The notes: generated by a model not told the origin, from the letters alone. 51,817 nucleotides of DNA from RYN-417 sp043745485 (GCA_043745485.1 JAYTSU010000030.1:1-51817), one strand, 5' to 3'; positions 25,966 through 33,630 are shown, numbered from the stretch's first letter. Made by a program: numbers and translations.

Positions 25966-26321
25966 GCAACAATACTTTCCGCTTCTGCCTTGTCATAACT
26001 CAGGATTATGCGCCGAAATCTGTCCTGCTCTGTTTCGATAACTAATACGTTATCGGCTTTTGGCTTCACGAAGCCGCGCGGATCAATAATATACACAAAA
26101 TCCCAGCCTTCCTCTGTCCAATACGACCCTGCTACCAGATGTCCTGGAATGCTTGCGCCCCGCATACGCACTTCCCATTTCCGCCATTCGTCAAAAAGGC
26201 TCATGTAGCGGATGTTCATTATATCGTCCCTATTAATCTGCAGCTTAGCACGCAGTGCCCATAGCTGTTCACGGCCATGGAGGATAACGCATAAGCCATC
26301 TTCATTGGTGGTTATCTTCAT
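25947..26321 (-). CDS. Conserved hypothetical protein, PH-like beta protein
   Basis: Not named with certainty. The 124-residue protein is strand-rich with conserved-looking aromatic blocks: LHGREQLWALRAKL, then EWRKWEVRM, PGHLVAGSYW and VLVIETEQDRFRR. Such a pattern fits a small all-beta PH-like domain with a closing helix (AEAESIVAWWKK). It has no membrane segment. ATG 26319-26321 has AGGAGG at seven bases; a TTG two codons earlier is less likely. It lies between msrB (17-base gap) and capA (19-base overlap), so all three may be co-transcribed. Confidence 0.7.
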   Translation of the reverse strand: MKITTNEDGLCVILHGREQLWALRAKLQINRDDIMNIRYMSLFDEWRKWEVRMRGASIPGHLVAGSYWTEEGWDFVYIIDPRGFVKPKADNVLVIETEQDRFRRIILSYDKAEAESIVAWWKKN

Positions 26322-26338
26322 ACGCAATCCTCCTTTTA

Positions 26339-26734
26339 TTATGCTTTTGGTTTGAAATCAAGCGAGGTAGAGTTGATGCAAAAACGGTTGCCCGTTGGCT
26401 GGTCGTGAGCATCATTAAACAAATGTCCGAGGTGGCCCCCACACTTTGCGCAGACAACTTCAGTCCGGCTCATGCCCAACGAATCATCTTCGATTAATTT
26501 TACCGAGTCGGCATTGGCAGCATCATAAAAACTTGGCCATCCACTGCCACTTTCAAACTTCGTTGCACTGTCAAATAGTTTAGTTCCACAGGCTGCACAC
26601 ATATAATCACCTGTGTCATGATTGTTAACCAGCGCACCGCTAAACGGCGCATCGGTAGCTCCTTCGCGCAGTACTGCATACTGCTCAGGCGTTAGTTTTG
26701 CTTTCCATTCATCGTCGTTCTTTGGCATATCCAT
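26339..26734 (-). CDS. msrB: Peptide-methionine (R)-S-oxide reductase
   Basis: MsrB reduces methionine-R-sulfoxide in proteins, using a catalytic Cys. The 131-residue protein has the zinc pairs CAAC and CAKC, the SGSGWPSFYDA core, GGHLGHLFNDAHDQPTGN and the catalytic cysteine in RFCINSTSLDF near 119. Length matches the family, and no fused MsrA is present. A TATACT hexamer sits seven bases before the ATG, a leaderless arrangement. Confidence 0.96.
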   Translation of the reverse strand: MDMPKNDDEWKAKLTPEQYAVLREGATDAPFSGALVNNHDTGDYMCAACGTKLFDSATKFESGSGWPSFYDAANADSVKLIEDDSLGMSRTEVVCAKCGGHLGHLFNDAHDQPTGNRFCINSTSLDFKPKA

Positions 26735-26741
26735 ACACGTT

Positions 26742-26747
26742 AGTATA
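26742..26747 (-). promoter_or_regulatory. -10 box TATACT of msrB (leaderless type)
   Basis: TATACT on the minus strand ends seven bases before the msrB ATG (26732-26734). No Shine-Dalgarno is present. Confidence 0.45.
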
Positions 26748-26785
26748 CGCTGTAGCGCGCAGTGTTAAGGTCGGATTTATTACAT

Positions 26786-27076
26786 TTATTTAGATTTGCG
26801 CACAAACAACGGATGCATAACCACAAATAGTCGAATTAAAATTTCGATAACGATTATATTTAAAAGGACGGTGACAATTGGATTAAGGTATTCATTACGC
26901 CATCCAGGGCTGCCAGCACCATACATTCCTTGATAATGGCTGTCCCCTATTCCACTAATCATGTCTACGAGATGAAAAGTTGGTAGGTATAATGCCTGTT
27001 GTAGTAAGAATGCTAACCATATAGCTACAATAACTGACGAAGCATCCTTACGTTTTAGAACTTTTGTAATATACAT
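26786..27076 (-). CDS. Small two-TM membrane protein, unknown
   Basis: Not recognised. A 96-residue protein with hydrophobic segments at about 15-38 and 68-88 joined by a loop containing Gly, Tyr, Trp and Asn (GMYGAGSPGWRNEYL), then a basic C-terminus (FVRKSK), which suggests that end is cytoplasmic. AGGAGAT lies about seven bases before the ATG. It is on the same strand as mscL, 43 bases downstream of it, and may share its transcript. Confidence 0.7.
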   Translation of the reverse strand: MYITKVLKRKDASSVIVAIWLAFLLQQALYLPTFHLVDMISGIGDSHYQGMYGAGSPGWRNEYLNPIVTVLLNIIVIEILIRLFVVMHPLFVRKSK

Positions 27077-27119
27077 TTTTAATCTCCTATATTTTGATAT
27101 TTACACAATACACCTAATG

Positions 27120-27524
27120 TTACTGCTCATCTTCTTTTTTCTTATCGAGTTTGTCGAGCTTAAGGCCCTTCACTAAGAAGTAAACAATTGCACAGACTAT
27201 GAAAAAGCTTATAAGCTGCGAGACAAATGCACCCCACTTAAATGTCTGATCGCTGACATGAAAAACTACTTCCTGCAATGAACCCTTCCCAGGGAGTAAA
27301 AGGCCAACAAACGGGTTAACAAAGCTGTTTACCAATTGGTCTACGACTGCTTTGATCTGCGTACCAAGCACCAGACCAACTGCCAGGCCAATAACACCTT
27401 GTTCGCGTACAAAATCCGTAAAACCCTGCAACCAGTGTGGCGCCTTTAGCGGCGGCATGGTCATAATTGTGGCTTTTTCGATAATAATCTTCTTTTTTGC
27501 TATTTGTTTTTCTGTTTTTTTCAT
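27120..27524 (-). CDS. mscL: Large-conductance mechanosensitive channel
   Basis: MscL opens under membrane tension to release solutes during hypo-osmotic shock. The 134-residue protein has an extra basic N-terminal stretch (1-25), then the pore helix FVREQGVIGLAVGLVLG near 38-54, the NPFVGLLLPG segment, the second helix near 92-114 and a charged C-terminal helix. An AAGGAT sits six bases before the ATG, and the leader starts at a near-consensus promoter. It pairs functionally with otsAB in osmoadaptation (inference). Confidence 0.95.
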   Translation of the reverse strand: MKKTEKQIAKKKIIIEKATIMTMPPLKAPHWLQGFTDFVREQGVIGLAVGLVLGTQIKAVVDQLVNSFVNPFVGLLLPGKGSLQEVVFHVSDQTFKWGAFVSQLISFFIVCAIVYFLVKGLKLDKLDKKKEDEQ

Positions 27525-27542
27525 TATGTATCCTTAGTAATC

Positions 27543-27571
27543 AATATACACTATAATGTCATTATTGTCAA
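27543..27571 (-). promoter_or_regulatory. mscL promoter TTGACA-17-TATATT with palindrome in the spacer
   Basis: On the minus strand TTGACA (27566-27571) and TATATT (27543-27548) are exactly 17 bases apart, right after the argS stop. The spacer contains the 13-base inverted repeat ATAATGACATTAT, a possible operator between the two boxes. The leader is about 12 bases and carries a Shine-Dalgarno. Confidence 0.75.
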
Positions 27572-27574
27572 TAG

Positions 27575-29233
27575 TTACATCTGTTCTGGGGCAACGATAC
27601 CAAGTAGATTCAGGCCGTTCTTCAAAGTCTCGGTATAGCGCGCAACTAGTCCAACGCGCACCTCTTCGCGGGCATTACCTATTACTGTATTGTGCTCATA
27701 AAACCGATTGAATTCTTGGGCAAGCTCATACAAATACGTGCAAATGTGATGAGGCATGAGCTCAGCTGTGGCTTGCTCAACAGTCTCTGCGTACATGCTC
27801 AGCTTACGTACTAAGGTTCGCTCGCCTGGCTCAAGTTCGGTGTCCTTGAGCGCAGCATCTTTGCCATACTTGCGAAGAATCGAACAAGCGCGTGCGTGAG
27901 CATACTGCAGATATGGACCGCTGTTGCCTTCCAGCGCAATAGATTCAATCGGGTCATACATAATATCACCGCCAATGCGGTTCTTGGCAAATGCATACTT
28001 CACTGCAGCAAGAATTGTTTCTTCGTTGGGATTGGTGCCCGTTGCATCTCCTGCAGCGCGGGCTGCCTCCAAAATCTCAAGTGCCGTGACAATATTGCCC
28101 TTTCGTGAGCTCATCTTGATACCGCCCTGCAGTTTTACAAAACCATGAGTCATGCTATGCGCCCGCTCAGCAGCTTCGGGCAAGAATTGCTCGATACTTT
28201 TGAACATAACTTTAAAGTATTGTGCTTGCTCGTTAGCGGTAATGTAATATGAAGCGTCATAATGGTAGTCCTGCCACTTGGTCAACATCAGACCAACGTC
28301 TTTAGCTTCATAGGTTGGTAAACCCTCGGAATTGATGAATACTCGAGTGTGCAAGCCATAGTGTTCACCTTCAAAGATAACTGCACCGTCACTTTCTTTA
28401 TAGACGCCTTGCGCGAGTTGTTCACGTACCGTCTTGATGCCAAGAGGAGTAACTTCACTTTCTGGTATCACCCTGTCGAAAGGATGAACTTGGAGCTCTT
28501 GGTACAAGACCTCAAAATAGTCATAACTCCACTGTCTACAGGTCCAGTAAACCTGAGCAAATGCAGATTCCTGGTCGTTTTGTGCATGCACTTCATAGAC
28601 ACGGCGATTGCAGACGATTATTTCTTGCTTAGCAGCCTCATCGTCTTCGTAGGCATTGTTTCCTTCTACATACCGCTCACCGAGCCACGTAGATTTGTCA
28701 GCTACCCCTTCGAGCTTTTCTGGCAGTTCACCTCCCAACTGTTTAATGATTGCCCACATACTTTTGCCCACGTGGAGGCCAACGTCACCACCATAACTAA
28801 TACGGTGCGTTGTTGCCCCGGCGTTTTCTATCAGACGTGCAATCGTATCGCCCACTAACGTAGTGTAAAGATGTCCGGCATGAAGTGGTTTAAATGGATT
28901 TGGGTCCGAATATTCTACTAAAACGATTTGGTTTTTAAGCGGTTGGCTCGCTTGTGCGAGTGTTTGCGTAACCACAGCCTGGTCAGAAAGTGTAATATTT
29001 ATAAATCCAGGGCCAGCGACCTCAGTACTCACAATACTTTCATGCTGTAATTGCTGCACAATAGCTTCTGCTATTTCGCGTGGTTTTTTGCCTATTTTTG
29101 GGGCTAGCTGCAGTGCAACATTGGTTGCATAATCACCGAATTGTTCATCTGGGCGCGTTAAAACTACGGTGATATCTTCACCAAATTCTTTTTGCACCAC
29201 TGCTTCAATTGCTTTGCTTATATCGGACTGCAC
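27575..29233 (-). CDS. argS: Arginyl-tRNA synthetase
   Basis: Class I synthetase charging tRNA-Arg, 552 residues. The HIGH motif is FKPLHAGHLYTT near 118, and the KMSKS-equivalent is KMSSRKGN near 378. The N-terminal additional domain (1-95) and the C-terminal DALR anticodon-binding domain (about 435-552) are present. The start codon is GTG (29231-29233) with AAGGA seven bases upstream. An in-frame shorter start is not needed, since the N-terminal domain matches the family from its first residues. Confidence 0.96.
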   Translation of the reverse strand: MQSDISKAIEAVVQKEFGEDITVVLTRPDEQFGDYATNVALQLAPKIGKKPREIAEAIVQQLQHESIVSTEVAGPGFINITLSDQAVVTQTLAQASQPLKNQIVLVEYSDPNPFKPLHAGHLYTTLVGDTIARLIENAGATTHRISYGGDVGLHVGKSMWAIIKQLGGELPEKLEGVADKSTWLGERYVEGNNAYEDDEAAKQEIIVCNRRVYEVHAQNDQESAFAQVYWTCRQWSYDYFEVLYQELQVHPFDRVIPESEVTPLGIKTVREQLAQGVYKESDGAVIFEGEHYGLHTRVFINSEGLPTYEAKDVGLMLTKWQDYHYDASYYITANEQAQYFKVMFKSIEQFLPEAAERAHSMTHGFVKLQGGIKMSSRKGNIVTALEILEAARAAGDATGTNPNEETILAAVKYAFAKNRIGGDIMYDPIESIALEGNSGPYLQYAHARACSILRKYGKDAALKDTELEPGERTLVRKLSMYAETVEQATAELMPHHICTYLYELAQEFNRFYEHNTVIGNAREEVRVGLVARYTETLKNGLNLLGIVAPEQM

Positions 29234-29312
29234 AGTAAATCCTTAGACTTATTAACCCCAGTATAACAGGTTACAATCTTCGATTTACAGCTTGTTATGA
29301 TATATTTTAGTA

Positions 29313-29340
29313 ATATTTAAGTATTTACATATTTAAATGT
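29313..29340 (+). promoter_or_regulatory. Candidate ArsR operator
   Basis: Upstream of arsR, the 8-base box ATATTTAA occurs at 29313-29320 and again at 29329-29336, and the second copy sits in the dyad ACAT-ATTTAA-ATGT (29327-29340). ArsR-family repressors usually bind such AT-rich dyads over their own promoter. A TAATAT or TAGAAT -10 box follows within 20 bases. Confidence 0.4.
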
Positions 29341-29357
29341 TTAGATTAATATAGAAT

Positions 29358-29633
29358 ATGTCTATGCATGACAACAATGTAAATTTCTTTAAAGCCCTAG
29401 CCGACCACACCCGGCTGGATATCGTACGCTCCTTAGTAAAAAAGCCGCGTGATACTGCCAGCTGCGCACAGGTCAGCACCTGCTCTTCCCTAAGTCAGCC
29501 CGCTATGAGCCACCACTTCAAAAAGCTAGTGGACGCCGGCGTAATTTTGGAGCGCAAACAAGGCACAGAAAAAATTTACGAGCTCAATACAGAACTTTTT
29601 GCCTCAATAGGCATCAATCCAGATAAATTATAA
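29358..29633 (+). CDS. ArsR-family winged-helix regulator
   Basis: A 91-residue DNA-binding repressor. The helix-turn-helix lies in SLSQPAMSHHFKKLVDAGVI near 48-68, and the wing in ERKQGTEKIYEL. The classic ELCVCD metal site is not seen, but two cysteines precede the recognition helix in SCAQVSTCSS near 31-38; they could bind metal or react with electrophiles. Two starts are possible: ATG 29358 or ATG 29364, which is six bases after TAGAAT. It is 26 bases upstream of an FMN reductase gene and probably controls it. Confidence 0.9.
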   Translation: MSMHDNNVNFFKALADHTRLDIVRSLVKKPRDTASCAQVSTCSSLSQPAMSHHFKKLVDAGVILERKQGTEKIYELNTELFASIGINPDKL

Positions 29634-29659
29634 AGTTAACCCTAAATACGGAGAATTAC

Positions 29660-30220
29660 ATGCCAAAAGTTATGGTCCTATTAGGCAGTGCCCGCAAAGG
29701 CCGCGCCGCAGATAATATAATGAAGCAACTACAAGTTGAACTTGATAAGCATACTGACGTTAAATGGGAAGTCGTCGACCCTGTTGAACTGGATTTACCT
29801 TTTTATGACGAACCAATGCCACCAATGGCAATAGATAACCACTTTGGCGAGTACAGTAATCCGAAAGGTAAAGCGTGGGCTGACAAAGTAGAAAGCTTTG
29901 ACGGCTATATTATGGTTACACCTGAATATAACCATGGATACCCCGCAATACTTAAAAACGCAATTGACTGGGTAAGTGAAAAACGCTGGGAAGGCAAGCC
30001 TGTCACCTTCGTAAGCTACGGCGCAGTTTCGGGTGGTATCCGTGCCGTTGAACAATTGCGTCAAGTGGTTATAGAGCTACGCACCATACCGCTTCATGAT
30101 GCCGTACATATTCCACATGTCTATGCCGCATTTAACCAATCAGGTGAATGGAATGAACAAAACAAACGTCATCAGGACGCATTTGCACCGATGATATCCG
30201 AGCTCAAAGCCGCACTTTAG
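29660..30220 (+). CDS. NADPH-dependent FMN reductase-like flavoprotein
   Basis: A 186-residue flavodoxin-fold protein of the NADPH-dependent FMN/quinone/azo-reductase family (ChrR/SsuE-like). The phosphate-binding loop GSARKGRAADNIM is near the N-terminus, and TPEYNHGYPAILKNAIDW near 90 is the diagnostic isoalloxazine-binding motif; SYGAVSGGIRA follows. GGAG sits eight bases before the ATG. It forms a two-gene unit with the ArsR regulator, suggesting induction by metal or quinone stress. Length is typical; no oddities. Confidence 0.93.
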   Translation: MPKVMVLLGSARKGRAADNIMKQLQVELDKHTDVKWEVVDPVELDLPFYDEPMPPMAIDNHFGEYSNPKGKAWADKVESFDGYIMVTPEYNHGYPAILKNAIDWVSEKRWEGKPVTFVSYGAVSGGIRAVEQLRQVVIELRTIPLHDAVHIPHVYAAFNQSGEWNEQNKRHQDAFAPMISELKAAL

Positions 30221-30272
30221 TAGTTACATAACTACTTGTCTAGCTTTTTAAGCTATACTTAGCATCCCCAAA

Positions 30273-30656
30273 CTAACTTTTTTTGCCGATCCAGCCTAGG
30301 TGCGTATGTTTAAAGCCATCGCTGTATTTAAGTCCAAAGCCCGCCATACGATCCATGCCAATGTGTGCCGTCCATATAAGGGCTGCGTTAAAAACATGGT
30401 GTTTATAGCCTGGGTGAGAAAACAACAATATTAGCAACGGCAGTGGAAATGAATGTCCCAAGTTATAGAAAAACGCTCCCACTTTGGAGTTTTTGAGGTA
30501 GCCTAAACAGAAAACATCGGGGCTAAACAAAAATAATATAAAAAGCAACCAGTTACCACTATTTAAATGGAACCACCACAATGAGCCAGCTAGGATTAAT
30601 GCGCCCTCGAGACGCTGCCACCAAATTATTTGCGAATTATCGTGATCGTGCTTCAT
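30273..30656 (-). CDS. DUF4260 family membrane protein
   Basis: A 127-residue membrane protein. It fits DUF4260: the conserved blocks LGYLKNSKVGAFFYNLGH, WTAHIGMDRMAGFGLKYSDG and FKHTHLGWIGKK are visible, with three to four hydrophobic segments (about 18-36, 37-52, 65-82, 90-100). Molecular role unknown in the family. Its start overlaps the PIG-L stop (ATGA), so it belongs to the same operon. Confidence 0.85.
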   Translation of the reverse strand: MKHDHDNSQIIWWQRLEGALILAGSLWWFHLNSGNWLLFILFLFSPDVFCLGYLKNSKVGAFFYNLGHSFPLPLLILLFSHPGYKHHVFNAALIWTAHIGMDRMAGFGLKYSDGFKHTHLGWIGKKS

Positions 30657-31381
30657 GCCCGCCTTTCTGTAAACGCTTCAATACCTATACTACTACGTAA
30701 AACGTGGTTAAATTTCTGTAACATAGCTTCTGTTTGGGATGGCATCGCTTTTAGGGCGGCTAGCTTTTTGCCATAAAGGCTATCGTCCATCTTAAAGCAG
30801 ATAGCGCAATCACAGGCATCACAGGTCGGCGGTTTTTCTATGTTAAAAAAGATGTTTAGCACTTTGTCGGCTTCAAGCATTTGCACGTATTGTTCCTGTG
30901 TTTGTATAGCATGATAAATAATTGCTTTTGACCCTGCTTCATCCACGGCTTGACTTGTCCATTGTGACACAGCTATATGATCGGGGTGTCCGGTTATACC
31001 ATCTGGCCCAAAGGTTAAAATGCTATCAGGTTGAATGATGTTGATGTAGTCTATTATTTGTTTAACCGCGTCGCCCACGTCGGTTTTGTCGCAGCCGCCA
31101 TCAGGGTAGTCGAGCCAATGGTGTTCACTAACACCTAGTGCCGTAAACGCGGCCTGCAGTTCTTGGGTGCGGATATCACGCAAATGTATAGCCGGCCAAC
31201 GTGATTCATCTTGTACGCCTGCTTCGCCCCTTGTCGCCGTAACGCAGACAACTTTTTGGCCATTCTGAACTGCCGCTGCCATTATGCCCCCCATCGAGTA
31301 GGTTTCATCGTCCGGATGAGCCCAGATTCCTAAAATGGTACCTAAGTTACGTATGTCCTCAAGATTTTGTATTGTTTTCAT
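30653..31381 (-). CDS. PIG-L family (LmbE-like) deacetylase
   Basis: A 242-residue zinc-dependent N-acetylglucosaminide deacetylase fold protein. The zinc motif AHPDDE is in ILGIWAHPDDETYSMGG near 15, and the third ligand is in TGHPDHIAVSQ near 122. Family members include MshB of mycothiol synthesis and bacillithiol BshB. A four-cysteine cluster, CDACDCAIC, near 188 could add a second metal site. ATG 31379-31381 lies inside the upstream TIGR03086-type gene (23-base overlap), so the two are coupled. The true substrate is uncertain. Confidence 0.88.
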   Translation of the reverse strand: MKTIQNLEDIRNLGTILGIWAHPDDETYSMGGIMAAAVQNGQKVVCVTATRGEAGVQDESRWPAIHLRDIRTQELQAAFTALGVSEHHWLDYPDGGCDKTDVGDAVKQIIDYINIIQPDSILTFGPDGITGHPDHIAVSQWTSQAVDEAGSKAIIYHAIQTQEQYVQMLEADKVLNIFFNIEKPPTCDACDCAICFKMDDSLYGKKLAALKAMPSQTEAMLQKFNHVLRSSIGIEAFTERRA

Positions 31382-31940
31382 TGTTCCAGTTCTTAGACCG
31401 TCCAAATTCTGACAGTAATTTTTCTTCTGTAGTAGCGCCCTCAGCGACCGGGATTGCTTCTTTTACCATTCCGTATTGACGGGCCATTGGGATCATTTCT
31501 TTTATGCCGTCTAAGATAGCTTGGGCCGTCGTTTCGTCTATGGCATACGGGACACCTATTGCCTGCGCTAAGTCCCAACCATGCATAATTACATCACCAC
31601 CAACTTCGTTTTCATAATCTCGCGCCGGCTTATCGGCATACGATAAATGCACAGTAGTATCACCAGGTATTGTATTTACGGCGCTTTCTGCGGGCTCGGC
31701 GTATGTATGCCATGCGGCGCCAGGATCTTCTGCCGCTAGGTCGCCATCAAGTGTAGTGCCCACTTCTTCAATAGTTTTTCCTTGGAGCAATGGCTCAACC
31801 CAAGCAACTTCATTAATTATATGATTTAACAGTGCTCGTACATCCCATTCTTCACAAGGAGTCGGTTTTGTCATATCGTCCGTTTTAACCTTAGATACTA
31901 CATCCCCTACCATACTTATACTTTTATGAAATAGTTCCAC
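31359..31940 (-). CDS. Mycothiol-dependent maleylpyruvate isomerase N-terminal-like protein (TIGR03086 type)
   Basis: A 193-residue DinB/MDMPI fold four-helix metalloprotein. The family pattern TPCEEWDVRALLNHI near 28 and GGDVIMHGWDLAQAIG near 113 carries the metal-binding histidines. TIGR03086 proteins are typical of Actinobacteria, where many depend on mycothiol. A strong AAGGAGAT Shine-Dalgarno sits five bases before the ATG. It is the first gene of a three-gene run with the PIG-L and DUF4260 genes. Confidence 0.85.
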   Translation of the reverse strand: MELFHKSISMVGDVVSKVKTDDMTKPTPCEEWDVRALLNHIINEVAWVEPLLQGKTIEEVGTTLDGDLAAEDPGAAWHTYAEPAESAVNTIPGDTTVHLSYADKPARDYENEVGGDVIMHGWDLAQAIGVPYAIDETTAQAILDGIKEMIPMARQYGMVKEAIPVAEGATTEEKLLSEFGRSKNWNNENNTKS

Positions 31941-32003
31941 AGTATCTCCTTCTTCATTAACACCCTATAGCTACTGTACCCCTTTGTATGGCAAGATTAA
32001 AGT

Positions 32004-32548
32004 ATGACTAAAATGCCAAACTTATCTAATTCAGTAACCGCTGCCAAAGAGTTGTTAGGCTTTGAGTTAGTTCACCATACGCCAGCCGGCGACAACGGGG
32101 GGATAATTATTGAGACTGAACCTTACCAACAAGATGATGAAGCTTCACACAGTTTTAGAGGTATGACAAAACGGACAGAACCTATGTTTAAAGAAGCGGG
32201 TACGATTTATATGTATTTTATCTATGGCATGCACTGGTGCATGAACATTGTAACCGGACCTAAAGGTCGTGGTGAGGCAGTACTAATCCGTGCATTACAG
32301 CCAACTATTGGTATAGAACTAATGCAGAAAAACCGTAATACTACAGATATGAAGCGGCTTACAAACGGGCCAGGCAGCTTGGTTCAAGCCTTAGGAATAC
32401 CGCCTATTTATAGCGGGCAACGTATAACTAAAACAAAGCTGGAATTACTGCCACCGATTACACAGTTAAAGATATAAAAACAACGACGCGAATTGGTATT
32501 AAAAAAGCCACGGACAAACCGTGGCGATTTGTTTTGGAAACAGACTGA
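32004..32548 (+). pseudogene. DNA-3-methyladenine glycosylase (AAG family), frameshifted near 3' end
   Basis: An alkyl-adenine DNA glycosylase of the human AAG type. The first 147 residues or so have the family blocks GGIIIETEPYQQDDEASHSF and YFIYGMHWCMNIV, RGEAVLIRALQP and TNGPGSLVQALG. The reading frame then ends at 32475-32477. The missing family ending, TRIGIKKATDKPWRF, is encoded in another frame up to a TGA at 32546-32548. One lost base near 32450 (within CTGCCACCG) restores a 181-residue protein. It may be a pseudogene or a sequencing error. Confidence 0.75.
32501..32525 (-). terminator. Intrinsic terminator for the minus-strand gene at 32549-32730
   Basis: GCCACGG (32507-32513) and CCGTGGC (32519-32525) form a perfect seven-pair stem with a five-base loop. 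On the minus strand it is followed by six T (32501-32506). It overlaps the 3' end of the glycosylase reading frame. It supports transcription of the small membrane protein gene just upstream on that strand. Confidence 0.75.
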
Positions 32549-32730
32549 TTATTTCTTTGCAGTCATCATAACGATGAGTGATGCAGCAAAAGCTATGCCG
32601 ATTATTTCTACAACTTTAGAATACTATGCCAAAAGTCAGCTGAACCTAATACGCCTGCAACTACCAACGTGCTTAGAAGCGCTGCTGTTGAGCCGACTAC
32701 CATTGCGGTGAATCGGAACAATTTTTTCAT
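32549..32730 (-). pseudogene. Small membrane protein, frameshifted (open part 32608-32730)
   Basis: From ATG 32728-32730 the frame encodes MKKLFRFTAMVVGSTAALLS and continues as a 40-residue hydrophobic protein ending at a TAG (32608). If one A is restored in the run at CTAAAG near 32616, the frame continues through VVEIIGIAFAASLIVMMTAKK-like residues to a TAA at 32549-32551, giving 60 residues with two hydrophobic segments. The 182-base span plus one base is a whole number of codons. It is too short for routine detection. A terminator lies downstream. Function unknown. Confidence 0.5.
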
Positions 32731-32744
32731 ATGAACTACTTTTA

Positions 32745-33335
32745 CTATATTGAAATATCTTCAAGCTTTATCATCTTATGCTGTAGCAAATAATCAATTG
32801 CCAACCAGCCACAGTCGGCGTGTGTTGTAAGCCCAGTGCGAAGTACATCATTCACAAATTGCTTAAGCGGCATAGTAATCACCTCTATTATTTCATCGTC
32901 ATCGAGCTGCTGCTTATGCTTAAGTTTGCAGTCTAGCGCCAAATAATAGTATCCAAGCGCTTGATCGTATGGCCCTATCATATTGCCGTCGTGGTTTAAC
33001 TCTATTAATTTTCCAACTGCGTAACCAGTTTCTTCTTTCAACTCCCTTATTATGCCTACTTCGGGTGTCTCGCCTATCTCAAGGATGCCTGCGGGCATAT
33101 CATAAGAGATTTTTTCCGGGCCAGGCCGGAACTGTTTTGCAATAACAACCTTTTTATCAGGTGTGAGAGCTAAACACATAGAAAAACCGTTATTCTTAAG
33201 CGTTGTTATATCAAAGTCGACTTCTTTACCGTTTGGCTGCTTAAAATATTTTGTCAGGTATTTCTTAAAGGCTCCCTTAAATTCTTTTTCGCCAGTTTTT
33301 TCCCAGTGTATGTCTTCGTCTGTATTTAATGGCAT
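32745..33335 (-). CDS. NUDIX hydrolase
   Basis: A 196-residue NUDIX protein hydrolysing nucleoside diphosphates linked to another moiety, probably ADP-ribose-type. The Nudix box is complete: a Gly, then Glu five residues on, and RELKEETGY, in the stretch GILEIGETPEVGIIREL near 95. N-terminal strands (EFKGAFKKYLTKYFKQPNG) resemble ADP-ribose pyrophosphatase. AAGGA lies six bases before the ATG. It precedes, on the same strand, the small membrane gene and follows the tRNA-Ser. Confidence 0.9.
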   Translation of the reverse strand: MPLNTDEDIHWEKTGEKEFKGAFKKYLTKYFKQPNGKEVDFDITTLKNNGFSMCLALTPDKKVVIAKQFRPGPEKISYDMPAGILEIGETPEVGIIRELKEETGYAVGKLIELNHDGNMIGPYDQALGYYYLALDCKLKHKQQLDDDEIIEVITMPLKQFVNDVLRTGLTTHADCGWLAIDYLLQHKMIKLEDISI

Positions 33336-33355
33336 GGTAGTTCCTTATATAATTT

Positions 33356-33445
33356 TGGCGGAGGAGGAGGGATTTGAACCCTCGATGAGGTTGCCCCCAT
33401 ACCACCTTTCCAAGGTGGCGCACTAGGCCACTATGCGACCCCTCC
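33356..33445 (-). tRNA. tRNA-Ser (GGA anticodon)
   Basis: Ninety bases with the CCA end encoded. The acceptor GGAGGGG pairs with CTCCTCC with one G-U; discriminator G, then CCA. The anticodon arm is CCACC-TTGGAAA-GGTGG. The long variable arm has a six-pair stem with a GCAA loop, class II as expected for serine. The T arm is GAGGG-TTCAAAT-CCCTC. A TATAAT lies 14 bases upstream, and a damaged tandem copy lies further upstream. Confidence 0.97.
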
Positions 33446-33463
33446 AACTTATTAATATTATAC

Positions 33464-33560
33464 AGGTGGGATTTGACCCACCTCCGGCGGGCCCGCAACT
33501 TCAGCTTTGGCAACAAGTTGCCAAGTGAAGCTTGCCTTGCAGATTGCCACTGGCAACCTT
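33464..33560. repeat. Hairpin-rich insert between two GAGGTG repeats inside a tRNA-Ser copy
   Basis: The 76 bases at 33485-33560 are flanked by the direct repeat CACCTC (33479-33484 and 33561-33566). They hold a 32-base hairpin (33499-33530: CTTCA and TTGGCAAC pairing with GTTGCCAA and TGAAG), a hairpin at 33544-33556 (TTGCC/GGCAA) and the palindrome GCGGGCCCGC (33487-33496). Next to it AGGTGGG-ATTTGA-CCCACCT (33464-33483) resembles a T arm with one loop base missing. The layout is like a small insertion with a target-site duplication. Confidence 0.5.
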
Positions 33561-33562
33561 CA

Positions 33563-33630
33563 CCTCGATGAGGTTGCCCCCATACCACCTTTCCAAGGTG
33601 GCGCTACTCCAGCCACTATGCGACCCCTCC
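33563..33630 (-). pseudogene. Truncated tandem copy of tRNA-Ser(GGA), 5' two-thirds
   Basis: Sixty-eight bases repeat the intact tRNA-Ser from its 5' end through the acceptor 5' strand, D arm, anticodon arm (identical TTGGAAA loop) and variable arm, differing mainly in the D loop. The T arm and 3' acceptor strand are replaced by unrelated sequence, so the molecule cannot close its acceptor stem. A TATAAT 11 bases upstream suggests it and the intact gene share a promoter. Confidence 0.75.

Noticed and set aside
32493..32711. Plus-strand 72-codon reading frame after the glycosylase
   Set aside because: It overlaps the true C-terminal coding of the glycosylase and the opposite-strand membrane gene, and it has no family features.
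33464..33483. A second complete tRNA using the ATTTGA loop
   Set aside because: The loop has six bases rather than seven and no acceptor strand pairs with GGAGGGG.
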